Part shown: in pieces, positions 10,565-19,806 of the stretch
Layout of the letters: each line of letters starts with the position of its first letter
How positions within the stretch are numbered: the first letter of the stretch is position 1
Assembly (NCBI GenBank): GCA_018818065.1
Contig: JAHISV010000010.1
Coordinates: 1-64,000 of the forward strand
Reading direction: 5' to 3'
Source: Bacteroidota bacterium
GTDB lineage: Bacteria > Bacteroidota > Ignavibacteria > Ignavibacteriales > Melioribacteraceae
Length of the DNA: 64,000 nucleotides
Position numbers and translations under genes: made by a program
The notes under the pieces: generated by a model
The model's input: only the letters and a program-made list of their open reading frames with translations
What the model was told of the DNA's origin: nothing
Database searches by the model: none

Positions 10565-11511
10565 TACGTAAGGTTTAATTCTTTTTTGAAGTAATCGATA
10601 GTGATTTTTAATCCCACTTCCCTGCTCACTTTAGGTTCCCATCCGAGTGTTCTTCTCGCCTTATCAATGTTAGGTTGCCTTACCTTAGGATCATCTTCTG
10701 GCAACTCAACAAATGATAATTTACTTGTAGAATCAGTGAGCGCAATTACCTCTTCGGCGAACTCTTTAATAGTAATTTCCGAAGGGTTACCAATGTTGGT
10801 TGGTTCTTTTTCGTCAGATAAAAGAAGCCTGTAAATACCATCTATAAGATCACTAACGTAACAGAAACTGCGTGTCTGAGATCCGTCTCCAAACACAGTA
10901 ATGTCCTGCCCGGATAATGCCTGGGAGACAAATGCAGGAAGCGCACGTCCGTCGTTCAGACGCATTCTCGGACCATATGTGTTGAAGATACGAACTATTC
11001 GTGTCTCAATCCCATGATACCGTTGATATGCCATTGTCATCGCTTCGGCAAACCGTTTAGCCTCATCATAAACACCACGAGGACCAACCGGATTTACGTT
11101 ACCCCAATACTCTTCAGGTTGAGGATGAATTTCGGGGTCGCCATACACTTCACTTGTTGAAGCAAGAAGAAACCTTGCCTTCTTTTCCTTTGCCAAACCA
11201 AGCGCCTTGTGAGTACCAAGTGATCCCACTTTCAGGGTTTGAATAGGAAGTTTCAAATAATCGATTGGACTTGCCGGCGAGGCAAAATGGAGAATATAAT
11301 CAACATCACCTGGTACGTGAATAAAGTTAGTGATGTCGTGGTTAACAAATTTAAATTTTTCATTCCCGAAAAGATGTTCAATATTCTTTAAGTTACCCGT
11401 AATCAGGTTATCGATGCATACGACATTCAAATCATTTTCAATAAGTTTATCACAAAGGTGCGAGCCAAGAAACCCGGCACCACCCATAACAACGGCAGTT
11501 TTTCTCCTCAT
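10564..11511 (-). CDS. UDP-glucuronate decarboxylase (UXS, SDR family)
   Basis: Extended short-chain dehydrogenase that oxidises and decarboxylates UDP-glucuronate to UDP-xylose. It shows the NAD-binding motif GGAGFLG at residues 10-16, the catalytic Ser/Thr region STSEVYGDP and Tyr-x3-Lys (YDEAK), plus the UXS hallmark [20 protein letters not shown] and [10 protein letters not shown]. Length 315 is typical. Its start overlaps the end of the Wzc-like kinase by 4 nt, so it is the last gene of the polysaccharide run and probably supplies a sugar nucleotide for the exported polymer. dTDP-glucose dehydratase is excluded by the UXS-specific N-terminal pattern. Confidence 0.9.
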   Translation of the reverse strand: MRRKTAVVMGGAGFLGSHLCDKLIENDLNVVCIDNLITGNLKNIEHLFGNEKFKFVNHDITNFIHVPGDVDYILHFASPASPIDYLKLPIQTLKVGSLGTHKALGLAKEKKARFLLASTSEVYGDPEIHPQPEEYWGNVNPVGPRGVYDEAKRFAEAMTMAYQRYHGIETRIVRIFNTYGPRMRLNDGRALPAFVSQALSGQDITVFGDGSQTRSFCYVSDLIDGIYRLLLSDEKEPTNIGNPSEITIKEFAEEVIALTDSTSKLSFVELPEDDPKVRQPNIDKARRTLGWEPKVSREVGLKITIDYFKKELNLT

Positions 11512-13790
11512 GATTTACTGGTACCCTTAATTTTATAATTATCACCATAGGTATATGAATAACGATAGTAATATCCATTCCCCTTTTGAGGTGTGAATTT
11601 GTTAAGAATTACTCCCTGATAGGTTGAGCCCTCAAAGCTTAACAATTCGACAGCATGTTTTATTGAATCTAACTCGGTAGCACCCGAGTGAGTCACCAGG
11701 AAAGTACCATCGACAAGACGTGCCAGAATTTCTGAATCAGAAACAGCCAAAATCGGAGCTGAATCAATAATTACAAGATCGAAGTGATGTCTGATTTTTT
11801 CTAAAAACTCTTCCATTTTTTTTGAGCCAATAATTTCTGCCGGATTTGGAGGAAGAGCACCTGAAGTAATGTAGCTCAAATTTCTTCTGCCCGTTGATCT
11901 CAGTACATCCTTAAAGCTCTTTTCCCCGATAAAAAACTCCGTTAAACCAGGGGTTGATTTTGAATCAAAAAATTTGTGAACTCTTGGACGTCTTAAGTCG
12001 CAATCTATAAGTAATGTTTTTTTATTCGATAGAGCAAAACTACAGGCTAGATTTGAAGAGACAAAAGTTTTGCCTTCCTGTTCATTAGCGGAAGTAATTA
12101 AAATAACCTTCATTTCCTTATTCAATCTGGTTGAAAAGCGAATCCTTGTACGCAGCGTTCTGAAAGCTTCGCCTGCTGTGCTCTGTCCCTCGGAGTTATA
12201 AACAACTTCCGAAGTGCCGTTCTTATTAACACCCTCAACCAGAGGAACGTAGGAAATATAATTGAGATTATTATCCTGCAACTGTTCCGGAGTTCTTAAT
12301 TTTGTATCAAAATAATCCAAGACAAAGAGTACACCAAAGGCAACAACAAATCCCATTACCAAACCAACTAATAGAATGAGCTTCCTGTTGGGTTTCGCGG
12401 GCGACATAGACATTCTTGCCTTATCGATAATAATTACGTTACCGGGAATGGACTGTTCCTGAATCTGAGCTTCCTGATATTTTTCTTCGACAAGCATGTA
12501 TAATTTTTCGGTGGCTTTTTTCTCACGTTCAAGTCGTGCCAGTTCCATTGACTGCATAGGAATTTCATCAAATTTAGTCTCATACTTCGCAACCAGCGAA
12601 GACCATTCTTTAAAAGAAGATGTGAGGGCCTGGAATTTTATTCCCTCCTCAAGTACCTTTTGTGTCAGACTCTTTATTTCTTCCGGGCTGGAGGCAAAAA
12701 TACCAGCCTTATAGACATCAATTTTTTCGTTCAGCTTAATTTTCAAATCGTTAATCTTGTTGTCAAAATCTGTCAGAATACTCGAATTACTATTAACGAG
12801 CTTATTATTAAGCATAGCCAGATCTTTTTGAGACTCAAGCTTTGCAATCTGCTCCTGCAACGACTTTATGTACGGTTCAGTGGCAAAGCTCTCAAGGTAA
12901 TCCTTAATTCTCGGATCCTGATTAACTAATTCCTCCTTATACTTCGAGAGACTCTTTTCGGAGATGGTTAATTCTATTCTCGTGGCATTTTTCTTCGATT
13001 CAAAATCAGAGAGAAGATCAATTAAAGATTTTGCCTGATCTGTTAATTGTACTATTCCTTCCTTTTTCTGGTATGCCTCAAGCTGCTGCTCAGCCGTAAG
13101 GAGAACATCCAGTTTATCATCTCTCACTTCTCCCAAAAATTCTCTGTCCATAGAGAGGAATTGTCGGTTTAAAGAGAGATTGAGATCATGGTAAGACACA
13201 GCAATAATGTTTGTAAGAAGAGCGGCTTCGTATGCCGATCTTGAACTGGCAGTTATTTCAATAATATCCAGTCCACGCTTCTGTTTTGCCTCATATGTAT
13301 TTACGATAACATCAGGAAGGAAGTCTCTTTCCATCAGCTTAGGAGGATTAATAGGGTTACTGCCAAAGAGCGAACTTTCACTCTCTAATATGGAATAAAA
13401 CTCTCCCGGTCTCTCAGAAATCCTGAAAGAATCAGCAAGAACCATGGCTGCTTTTTCTCTAAGCCTATAACTTTTAAGTATCTCCAGCTCATTGGCAATA
13501 AACCTATCCTCACCAATGGATTGAAAACCTTGCATAAATGGACTGGTAAGTACTGATTCCTTCGACTTAGTTATCTTAATAACCGCCGTGGCCTCATATA
13601 TATCCGGTTTCAAATAAGCATAGACACCGCTTATAACAAAAATTACAAGCATGATTGAGATAAAAAGTAAAAGGTTTTTTCTTATTAAGGCATAAATATC
13701 CTTGAAAGATTTCCCCTCCTGTAGTGCATCATACTTAAAAGGGACATTACTTCCATTACTTCCGTTGTTTCCGTTGTTTCCAAAGTCCAA
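11508..13790 (-). CDS. Wzc-like polysaccharide co-polymerase / BY-kinase
   Basis: Inner-membrane protein controlling exopolysaccharide chain length and export through autophosphorylation. Residues 1-16 are a Gly/Asn/Ser repeat; a Wzz domain begins near 28 with a membrane helix at about 38-58; coiled coils fill 200-450; the second helix is at about 475-495. The bacterial tyrosine kinase domain has Walker [10 protein letters not shown] (567-575), Walker A' [10 protein letters not shown] and Walker B LVIIDSAP. The C-terminus has the expected Tyr cluster ([13 protein letters not shown]). It starts at TTG, with GGGGA 8 nt upstream, 3 bp after the SLBB gene. Kinase and transmembrane parts are fused as in proteobacterial Wzc. 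Confidence 0.92.
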   Translation of the reverse strand: MDFGNNGNNGSNGSNVPFKYDALQEGKSFKDIYALIRKNLLLFISIMLVIFVISGVYAYLKPDIYEATAVIKITKSKESVLTSPFMQGFQSIGEDRFIANELEILKSYRLREKAAMVLADSFRISERPGEFYSILESESSLFGSNPINPPKLMERDFLPDVIVNTYEAKQKRGLDIIEITASSRSAYEAALLTNIIAVSYHDLNLSLNRQFLSMDREFLGEVRDDKLDVLLTAEQQLEAYQKKEGIVQLTDQAKSLIDLLSDFESKKNATRIELTISEKSLSKYKEELVNQDPRIKDYLESFATEPYIKSLQEQIAKLESQKDLAMLNNKLVNSNSSILTDFDNKINDLKIKLNEKIDVYKAGIFASSPEEIKSLTQKVLEEGIKFQALTSSFKEWSSLVAKYETKFDEIPMQSMELARLEREKKATEKLYMLVEEKYQEAQIQEQSIPGNVIIIDKARMSMSPAKPNRKLILLVGLVMGFVVAFGVLFVLDYFDTKLRTPEQLQDNNLNYISYVPLVEGVNKNGTSEVVYNSEGQSTAGEAFRTLRTRIRFSTRLNKEMKVILITSANEQEGKTFVSSNLACSFALSNKKTLLIDCDLRRPRVHKFFDSKSTPGLTEFFIGEKSFKDVLRSTGRRNLSYITSGALPPNPAEIIGSKKMEEFLEKIRHHFDLVIIDSAPILAVSDSEILARLVDGTFLVTHSGATELDSIKHAVELLSFEGSTYQGVILNKFTPQKGNGYYYRYSYTYGDNYKIKGTSKS

Positions 13791-13793
13791 GCT

Positions 13794-14315
13794 TTAATTC
13801 CCCGTAATATTTAGAACTAATAATGCGATTGTAACAAGCGTGCTGATAATTGAAAACGATACTGATAACCAATCCCTGAAAAATAATTTTGGTTCACCGG
13901 GAACAGATAAAATATCGCCCCCCTCGAGCTGAGGTAAATTCCGGTAGCTAACATCCAACTCGTCTTCCCATAATACATCCTGGTATGAAAATTTAATCAT
14001 TCTTTCCTTACCATCCGCGTCCTGTTTAATAACCCTTAATTCCTCTAAATCGGCAGCCTCAGAGGGCCCTCCCGCTAATGATAGTAAATCCGTAACTGTT
14101 GTATAAACAGGGACAATATATCTTCCCGGATATCTAACATACCCCCAAACATTAACACGCATATTAACTGATTCCGGATCAGAGTAATCAAAAAGCCCTG
14201 TCACAGTTCTATACCTGTCAAAAACACTCGTTCCTAACTCATAGTCCTTTGTTTGAGCATATGAAGATGAATAAACAGCCATAACCAGGAAAAATAATAA
14301 AAGAAGATTTTTCAT
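13794..14315 (-). CDS. Short SLBB-domain polysaccharide export protein
   Basis: A 173-residue exported protein with signal peptide (residues 1-20, ending YAQ) and one SLBB-like domain: VNVWGYVRYPGRYIVP, then TTVTDLLSLAGGPSEAAD. It ends with a hydrophobic helix (about 150-168). Full Wza-type proteins have an N-terminal PES domain and several SLBB repeats; the PES domain is not recognisable here. It may be a reduced partner for the kinase encoded next, acting in the periplasm. The AGAGGAG site is close to the ATG. Role inferred from domain and operon. Confidence 0.75.
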   Translation of the reverse strand: MKNLLLLFFLVMAVYSSSYAQTKDYELGTSVFDRYRTVTGLFDYSDPESVNMRVNVWGYVRYPGRYIVPVYTTVTDLLSLAGGPSEAADLEELRVIKQDADGKERMIKFSYQDVLWEDELDVSYRNLPQLEGGDILSVPGEPKLFFRDWLSVSFSIISTLVTIALLVLNITGN

Positions 14316-14338
14316 CTAACTCCTCTGAAAAATTAAAC

Positions 14339-15214
14339 TTAAGTTTGTGTGATTTTTAGGGATATACTTCTAGTTGATAATAAGCTACTTAAAAAACCAA
14401 GCAACCCCCCAACAAGTATTATTGAAATAAGATAATATTGATATGTTTCAATAATATTAAACCTGTAAAAACCTTCAAATACCTGAAGAAGAACAAATGT
14501 CATTATCAGACAAAAAGTTCCAGCTATTACACCAATCAGAATACCATTAATAATAATAGGTAACTTTATTGAGCTTATCTTTGCTCCAACCAACTTCATT
14601 GTGTTAAAATGCTTTTGTTTCGATAAGACCCACAATCTGTGAGTTGAATATACGAAATATAAAGCAATTAAAATTAAAACTGTGGTAAGAAAATAAATAG
14701 CGTAACTCCCTTTTTCCACAAAAGATAAAATTGATAAAGCGGTTTCAAAATCACATTTAACTTCATCAACTCCCTCCAATGTCTCGTATGTATCAATCGT
14801 ACCATGCAAATTACTCTCTGTAACATACTGCGACTTCAAACGAACAACAAAAGAGGCGGGCAAAGGGTTCAGATCGAGTACGGATCGAAAATCTTCCCCT
14901 GTCTGTTCAATAAATCTACCTACTGCCTCTTCCTGCGATATAAAAACAGCAGAACCAATAATATTATTTTCTCTTAAATGAATTTTCAGGGAGTCAATTT
15001 CAATTTCACTTATATCAGATTCAAGGAACACATTTATCTCAATATGCTTCTTCAATCGTTCGTTAATCGTATCAGATAAAAACAAAAATGTTACTGATAG
15101 TGTAATAAGTGCGACGGCAAATGTGGTGGAAATGATGGCAATAATAGAAGCAAGCGAGGCTCGTCTAAAAATTTTAAAAGCTTCCGATATATAAAATAGT
15201 ATCATTATTACCAC
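14339..15214 (-). CDS. ftsX: Cell-division ABC permease FtsX
   Basis: Membrane partner of the FtsE ATPase; it transmits ATP hydrolysis to periplasmic murein hydrolases. The 291 residues show one N-terminal helix (about 20-45), the FtsX extracellular domain (about 55-165, with FISQEEAVGRFIEQTGED), and three C-terminal helices (about 173-195, 220-245, 260-282). The GTG start at 15214 shares one base with the preceding stop; an in-frame ATG three codons on is an alternative. FtsE is not adjacent, which is unusual because the pair is normally co-transcribed. Confidence 0.85.
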   Translation of the reverse strand: MVIMILFYISEAFKIFRRASLASIIAIISTTFAVALITLSVTFLFLSDTINERLKKHIEINVFLESDISEIEIDSLKIHLRENNIIGSAVFISQEEAVGRFIEQTGEDFRSVLDLNPLPASFVVRLKSQYVTESNLHGTIDTYETLEGVDEVKCDFETALSILSFVEKGSYAIYFLTTVLILIALYFVYSTHRLWVLSKQKHFNTMKLVGAKISSIKLPIIINGILIGVIAGTFCLIMTFVLLQVFEGFYRFNIIETYQYYLISIILVGGLLGFLSSLLSTRSISLKITQT

Positions 15215-15714
15215 TAAAAATTAGATTCGTCAATCCAACGTTCAATCTGCCAACGGTTTTCTTCATCCCTACTCAGATCAAGGTTCACTCTTCCGTCAAT
15301 AAAAATAATGTCAGTTGGATTAAATGTAATAGTTAAATTAAAACTGCGTACTATATTGGAGGAATCTGATGTAATAGAGACAATGTTGTTCCATACAAGA
15401 TCCAGCCTTTGAGTATTACGAAACATTTGCTGAGAGATTCGTACTTCTTCATCCCTTCCCCATGAGACATCTGCCCCCAAATTATAATCGCGAAAAACAA
15501 AAATAAAGTTATCGCTCAATAATTGTCCATATATAGTCGTATCCTTAAACGCATAAGCATATTGAAAATTTTGAAATACACCCGGTATATTGCTCTGGTC
15601 ACTAATCAATGAACCAGAACTTTCCGGATTTTCATCCAACTTTGGCGCAAAAGGATTCACGCAACTAAAAAGGAGCATAGCAATAAAACAATATAGTAAG
15701 AATTTAAGTTTAAT
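15214..15714 (-). CDS. Lipoprotein, probable AUU start (paralogue of upstream gene)
   Basis: Function unknown. The first ATG (15678) would leave only MLLFSC before the lipobox Cys, too short for a signal peptide. Reading twelve codons upstream to ATT at 15714 gives KLKFLLYCFIAMLLFSC, a complete lipoprotein signal. An in-frame TGA lies just above, and no ATG, GTG or TTG occurs between. AAGGGA sits about 8 nt before this ATT, which overlaps the previous gene's TAA as ATTAA. The C-terminus (SRDEENRWQIERWID) matches the pattern RD-x4-W-x-I-x2-W-x-[DE] of the upstream lipoprotein, so the two look like tandem paralogues, perhaps NTF2-like. Confidence 0.75.
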   Translation of the reverse strand: MKLKFLLYCFIAMLLFSCVNPFAPKLDENPESSGSLISDQSNIPGVFQNFQYAYAFKDTTIYGQLLSDNFIFVFRDYNLGADVSWGRDEEVRISQQMFRNTQRLDLVWNNIVSITSDSSNIVRSFNLTITFNPTDIIFIDGRVNLDLSRDEENRWQIERWIDESNF

Positions 15715-16279
15715 AATATCTTCCCTTCAATTCACTCCAGCTGATGTGCCCCTCAATTTTAATATCCTCCCATTCGCCAATTGCCCACTGCTGACGACTA
15801 TCGCGATAAATCCTGAATAAAACGCTACCCTGATATTCGTTTGATCCTGATTCATCCACAACAGGAATCTGAAGACTATAATCGAATTGATATACAGCAC
15901 TATCACCTATTGGTTCCGATCTTTCATTATATAATGAAAGTAACATGGGGATATTCTCCCCAGGTATGGTACGCAAATTATTAAAATAACTTCGCTCGGC
16001 TTCGAGACTCCAATTTGCCAGTTCGGCAAACTGAGAAATTGAACCTGCAGCCGGAACAAATCTGTATTGCTTTTCTATATAATTCAGATCAACAAAACAG
16101 GAAATGTAATTCTCCAAAATCTTTTCCTCGAAGGAACTTATCAGATTTTGGAATAATATTTCGGGTGAGACCGGAACAATGTAGGAAGACCTTTCTATAA
16201 CTGGGTCTTCCGGATCGCGCGTGTTTAGCAAGTCGCAACTGGTAACAAGAGTCAATATGATAAACACAATTTTTTTCAT
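15710..16279 (-). CDS. Lipoprotein of unknown function
   Basis: 189 residues, beginning with a lipoprotein signal (MKKIVFIILTLVTSC, lipobox LVTSC). The body is mixed alpha/beta with an end segment YRDSRQQWAIGEWEDI resembling the next gene's terminus; the pattern fits small NTF2-like stress or ligand-binding lipoproteins, but I do not recognise the family. Its ATG overlaps the methyltransferase stop by 4 nt, and its own stop overlaps the downstream start, so it is co-translated within the recR-ftsX run. Confidence 0.75.
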   Translation of the reverse strand: MKKIVFIILTLVTSCDLLNTRDPEDPVIERSSYIVPVSPEILFQNLISSFEEKILENYISCFVDLNYIEKQYRFVPAAGSISQFAELANWSLEAERSYFNNLRTIPGENIPMLLSLYNERSEPIGDSAVYQFDYSLQIPVVDESGSNEYQGSVLFRIYRDSRQQWAIGEWEDIKIEGHISWSELKGRYY

Positions 16280-17010
16280 TTTCTAAAAATAATAATTGCC
16301 CGTGGGGAAATATTAATGTTGAATTCTTCGCCGTCGTAATTTCCAAATGCTTTTGTGAATTTGAAACCAATTTCGTTAAATTTTTCCAGCAGTTCCTCAA
16401 AAGTATATAACTTCACCGACTCAGTATACTTTCTATCAATTCCAGGTTTTTTAAGTGTAATGATTTTATTTACTCTGCCATTTTCAATTACTCTTTCCTC
16501 AATAATTGGAAAGCTACCCATAAGATTTTCAGATTTACTAACAAGGTTTTCTTCGAGATATTTTTTATTAAGAAAGTCTATGGCATAATAGCCACCGACT
16601 TTAATAAATTTGAATGCATTCTTTACAAAAGAGAAGTTCTCAGCATCTGTGTCAAAGTAACCAAAGCTGGTAAATAGATTTGTGACAAGATCAAATTCAG
16701 TCTCATAGATAATTGACCTTATGTCTCCTATTCTAAATTTTATTTCAAGTTTTTCTTCCTTTGCACGCTTATGTGCAATACTTAACAAGTTTTTACTAAG
16801 ATCAAAACCTTCAACTTTATAACCCTTTTGTGCGAATAGCCGGCAGTGACGCCCGGCTCCACAGGCTGCATCCAGAATTGATGATCCTTCGGGCAGCCCC
16901 GTTTCCCTAAGAATAAGATCCGTGAGCTTTATCGCGTCCTGATCATCTCTGTGATTGTAAACGAGTAAATAATCTTCAGAATCAAACCATTCTTTGTACC
17001 ATTCATTCAT
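16276..17010 (-). CDS. Class I SAM-dependent methyltransferase
   Basis: 244-residue Rossmann methyltransferase. Motif I is ILDAACGAGRHC at about residues 40-51, the acidic end of strand 2 is VEGFDLS, and motif II lies around DLVTNLFTSFGYF. This pattern resembles small-molecule (type 11/25) methyltransferases; the substrate is unknown. The ATG shares one base with the recR TAA. Its position between recR and two lipoproteins gives no clear hint of function. Confidence 0.85.
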   Translation of the reverse strand: MNEWYKEWFDSEDYLLVYNHRDDQDAIKLTDLILRETGLPEGSSILDAACGAGRHCRLFAQKGYKVEGFDLSKNLLSIAHKRAKEEKLEIKFRIGDIRSIIYETEFDLVTNLFTSFGYFDTDAENFSFVKNAFKFIKVGGYYAIDFLNKKYLEENLVSKSENLMGSFPIIEERVIENGRVNKIITLKKPGIDRKYTESVKLYTFEELLEKFNEIGFKFTKAFGNYDGEEFNINISPRAIIIFRK

Positions 17011-17606
17011 TATAGATTAATTCTCCCTAATACAGCCCGCCCGATTGTTGCGTCATCTGCAAATTCAAGATTACCACCAATCGGCAATCCACGTGCAATT
17101 CTGGTTACATTTACCTCGAGTGGTTTTAACACCTTGGCCAGGTAAAGTGAGGTAGTATCTCCCTCAGTATCAGGATTTAAGGCTAAAATAACTTCCTTAA
17201 CCTCTGTCACCTTTACTCTGGCAATCAGCTCTTTTATCTTAAGATCATCCGATCCAATACCCTTTAAAGGAGATAGTACACCTCCTAAAACATGATAAAC
17301 ACCGGAATACTCATTAGTCCTCTCGATGGCTATTATGTCACTCGCTTCCTCAACAACACAAATTATCGAATTGTCTCTCTTTGTACTCCTGCAGACATCG
17401 CAGGTTTCTTCCACAGAAATATTGAAACAGATTTTGCAGAATCTGATTTTAGTTTTCAATTCCAGCAAGGCATTAACAAGGTTTTTGACCTTATCTTCAT
17501 CTGTTTTTAAGATAAAAAGAGCAAGTCTTTGTGCAGATTTTTTACCAACAGAAGGAAGCTTACTCAATTCTTCAATGGCTTTTTGTAATGGCTCGGCTAT
17601 TTGCAA
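17010..17606 (-). CDS. recR: Recombination mediator RecR
   Basis: Works with RecF/RecO to load RecA on gapped DNA. It has the helix-hairpin-helix LSKLPSVGKKSAQRLA (about 14-29), a four-Cys zinc finger CKICFNISVEETCDVC (about 56-71), and the Toprim domain beginning ICVVEEASDIIAIE and including NPDTEGDTTSLYL. Length 198 is standard. It starts with TTG one base after the ybaB stop. The ybaB-recR order is conserved in bacteria; dnaX, the usual third member, is absent here. Confidence 0.96.
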   Translation of the reverse strand: MQIAEPLQKAIEELSKLPSVGKKSAQRLALFILKTDEDKVKNLVNALLELKTKIRFCKICFNISVEETCDVCRSTKRDNSIICVVEEASDIIAIERTNEYSGVYHVLGGVLSPLKGIGSDDLKIKELIARVKVTEVKEVILALNPDTEGDTTSLYLAKVLKPLEVNVTRIARGLPIGGNLEFADDATIGRAVLGRINL

Positions 17607-17607
17607 T

Positions 17608-17934
17608 TTAAAATCCCGGTATATTCATTCCCGGAGGAATCATTCCTTTAGTTACATTTGCTAAATCCTCTTCAGCCAACTTACCAGCTGATTCAAGCGC
17701 TTTATTTACAGCTGCAACAACAAGATCTTCCAGCATTTCTTTGTCGTCGGCATTAATTATTTCGTTATCAATTTGGATCGAGATAACCTCTTTTTTGCCA
17801 TTAGCTGTAGCTTTAACAACACCACCGCCGCTTTCTTCAGTAACCGTCTTATTTGCCAGTTCATTTTGCACTTTTTCCATATCCGCTTGCATTTTCTGGA
17901 TTTGCTTCATCATGCCTTGCATGCCACCTTTCAT
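17608..17934 (-). CDS. YbaB/EbfC nucleoid-associated protein
   Basis: Small dimeric DNA-binding protein, 108 residues, often encoded before recR. The N-terminus is Met/Gln-rich coiled coil (QGMMKQIQKMQADMEKVQNE), followed by the typical GGGVVKATANGKKEVISIQID and a C-terminal helix rich in Glu/Asp/Ala. GGAGG lies just upstream of the ATG. It is the first gene of the long minus-strand run down to the UXS gene and is divergent from psd. Confidence 0.94.
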   Translation of the reverse strand: MKGGMQGMMKQIQKMQADMEKVQNELANKTVTEESGGGVVKATANGKKEVISIQIDNEIINADDKEMLEDLVVAAVNKALESAGKLAEEDLANVTKGMIPPGMNIPGF

Positions 17935-18119
17935 TTATCCTCCGATGTTTTTATTATATTCAAAATATACTATCTAACTTCAATTTTTAACATATGTGTA
18001 AAAATAGCAAAAAATAACATATAATATTCTAAGAGAAACTATCAACAAAAAATATTACCTTTGCATTCAATTATATTTTGTATATTAACTCACATTTGTT
18101 GAACTAATTGAAAGAACCA

Positions 18120-18770
18120 ATGATAACAAAATATGGCTATAGTACTGCCGGAATTATTTTTCTCGCGGTAATTATTCTCTTTATAATTTCCTACTTTACG
18201 GCAAATGACTTGATCAGAATTATATTAATCTGTTTGGGTTTATTTGTTTCGGTCTTCACTTTAAATTTTTTCAGAGACCCTGAAAGAACCGCACCGATTG
18301 CAGAAAACATAGTTGTTTCTCCTGCAGACGGTAAAGTATTATTAATTAAAGATATAAAAGAAGAAAGATTTCTAGGCGGCGAAGCCAAACAGGTGTCTGT
18401 TTTCATGTCTCCCCTTAATGTTCACGTTAATAGAATACCGATAAATGGAACTGTAGATTATTTAGAATACCACAATGGTGAATATTTAGTTGCATTCCAT
18501 GACAAGGCTGACGAAAGAAACGAAAGAAGCGAGATTGGAATTCTTAGTAAATATGGTAAAGTTTTGTTCACTCAAGTTGCAGGATTTATAGCCAGAAGAA
18601 TTGTATACGAACTTTCAAAGGGAGATACGGTTAAGATGGGTGAAAGATTTGGTATGATTAAATTTGGAAGTCGTGTGGATGTTATTGTTGACCATAATTG
18701 GGATTTGAAGGTTAAAGAAGGCGATATTGTTAAAGCTGGTGAATCAATCTTATTCGAGTATAATAAATGA
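18120..18770 (+). CDS. psd: Phosphatidylserine decarboxylase (short form)
   Basis: Converts phosphatidylserine to phosphatidylethanolamine after self-cleavage that creates a pyruvoyl group. The cleavage site is Gly183-Ser184 in KFGSRVDV, giving a 183-residue beta and a 33-residue alpha chain; the 216-residue size marks the short, single-domain type. Two N-terminal helices (about 8-45) and SPADGKVLLI, SVFMSPLNVHVNRIP are diagnostic. A TTG four codons upstream (18108) is possible but has no SD; ATG at 18120 follows GAAAG. The stop overlaps pssA by 4 nt, linking successive pathway enzymes. Confidence 0.94.
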   Translation: MITKYGYSTAGIIFLAVIILFIISYFTANDLIRIILICLGLFVSVFTLNFFRDPERTAPIAENIVVSPADGKVLLIKDIKEERFLGGEAKQVSVFMSPLNVHVNRIPINGTVDYLEYHNGEYLVAFHDKADERNERSEIGILSKYGKVLFTQVAGFIARRIVYELSKGDTVKMGERFGMIKFGSRVDVIVDHNWDLKVKEGDIVKAGESILFEYNK

Positions 18771-19534
18771 AAAGAATTAATTTAAGCAAAGCTATAGTTC
18801 CGAATTCGTTAACAGCGTTTAATATTCTTTGTGGTTTTGCCTCAATGATTTTATCCGCTGAAGGTGATTTCCTCTTGGCAGCAATAATGATTTTTATTGC
18901 CGGTATTTTTGATGTTCTTGATGGTCTTTTAGCAAGAATGTTAAAAACCAGCAGTCAGTTTGGGGTTGAACTTGATTCCTTAGCTGATGTTGTTAGTTTT
19001 GGGGCAGCCCCTGCCTTTTTAATTTACTACAGTTACCTGATACATTATAGTTGGTTGGGTGCAGCCATCGCCTCAACATTACTTGTTTTTGGCGCCCTAA
19101 GGTTGGCTCGTTTTAACACACAGATTGAAGATGTTAGTATTAAAGTAGACTTTACCGGGTTACCGATTCCTATTTCGGCAATAATTGTTGCTTCCTTTGT
19201 GGTTGCTTTTTACCGTGACGGGGATATCCAAAGTCAATACCATCACTTTGTAATACCTTTGGTATTGCTCTGCTCTGCCTTAATGGTAAGTAATGTAAGA
19301 TATAATAAAATTCCTAAACCCTCCGATTTGTCCATTGGAGAAAAACTAACATTCTTATTCGTTATTGTTTTTGCAATACTTATGATAGTTGCCAGTGATG
19401 GTAAAGCTCTTTTTTATCTGTTTCTTTCCATGGTTCTATTTGGTATTTTTAGACACTTATTTTACATGTTTTTTCAGGATCGTTTTCCCTTAGGTAATAA
19501 ATCCAAAGAAGATCTAAGTGAAGATGATGAATAA
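18767..19534 (+). CDS. pssA: CDP-diacylglycerol-serine O-phosphatidyltransferase
   Basis: Makes phosphatidylserine from CDP-diacylglycerol and serine, the substrate of the preceding decarboxylase. It contains the complete CDP-alcohol phosphatidyltransferase signature D-G-x2-A-R-x8-G-x3-D-x3-D in DGLLARMLKTSSQFGVELDS and the following LAD (about residues 49-72). Six or more hydrophobic segments follow. The C-terminal tail is acidic (EDLSEDDE). Its ATG overlaps the psd stop, so the pair is co-translated. Confidence 0.95.
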   Translation: MKRINLSKAIVPNSLTAFNILCGFASMILSAEGDFLLAAIMIFIAGIFDVLDGLLARMLKTSSQFGVELDSLADVVSFGAAPAFLIYYSYLIHYSWLGAAIASTLLVFGALRLARFNTQIEDVSIKVDFTGLPIPISAIIVASFVVAFYRDGDIQSQYHHFVIPLVLLCSALMVSNVRYNKIPKPSDLSIGEKLTFLFVIVFAILMIVASDGKALFYLFLSMVLFGIFRHLFYMFFQDRFPLGNKSKEDLSEDDE

Positions 19535-19566
19535 TATAATAATTATAAATTTAGCAGAGGTTTAGC

Positions 19567-19758
19567 ATGTTTGGAAGTTTAGGTGCTACAGAAATTTTAC
19601 TTATTGTAATAGCTATATTAATTTTATTCGGAGCAAAAAGAATTCCTGAACTTGCAAAAGGGATTGGAAAAGGAATGAGAGAATTTAAGAAGGCAGTAAA
19701 TGACGTACAGGAAGATTTACAGATTGATGAGAAAGAAGATTCAAAGAAAGAAAAGTAA
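19567..19758 (+). CDS. tatA: Twin-arginine translocase TatA/E
   Basis: Pore-forming subunit of the Tat system that exports folded proteins. The 63 residues show the standard plan: a short N-terminus with [24 protein letters not shown] hinge region, then the amphipathic helix [14 protein letters not shown] and a charged tail. The Phe-Gly pair at the hinge (FGAKRIPEL) is intact. It stands alone between pssA and gatA; no tatC is in the window. Confidence 0.94.
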   Translation: MFGSLGATEILLIVIAILILFGAKRIPELAKGIGKGMREFKKAVNDVQEDLQIDEKEDSKKEK

Positions 19759-19806
19759 AACAATTCTCCCTGGCGCACATCGTTTAATCAAATCACGGAA
19801 ACTGAC

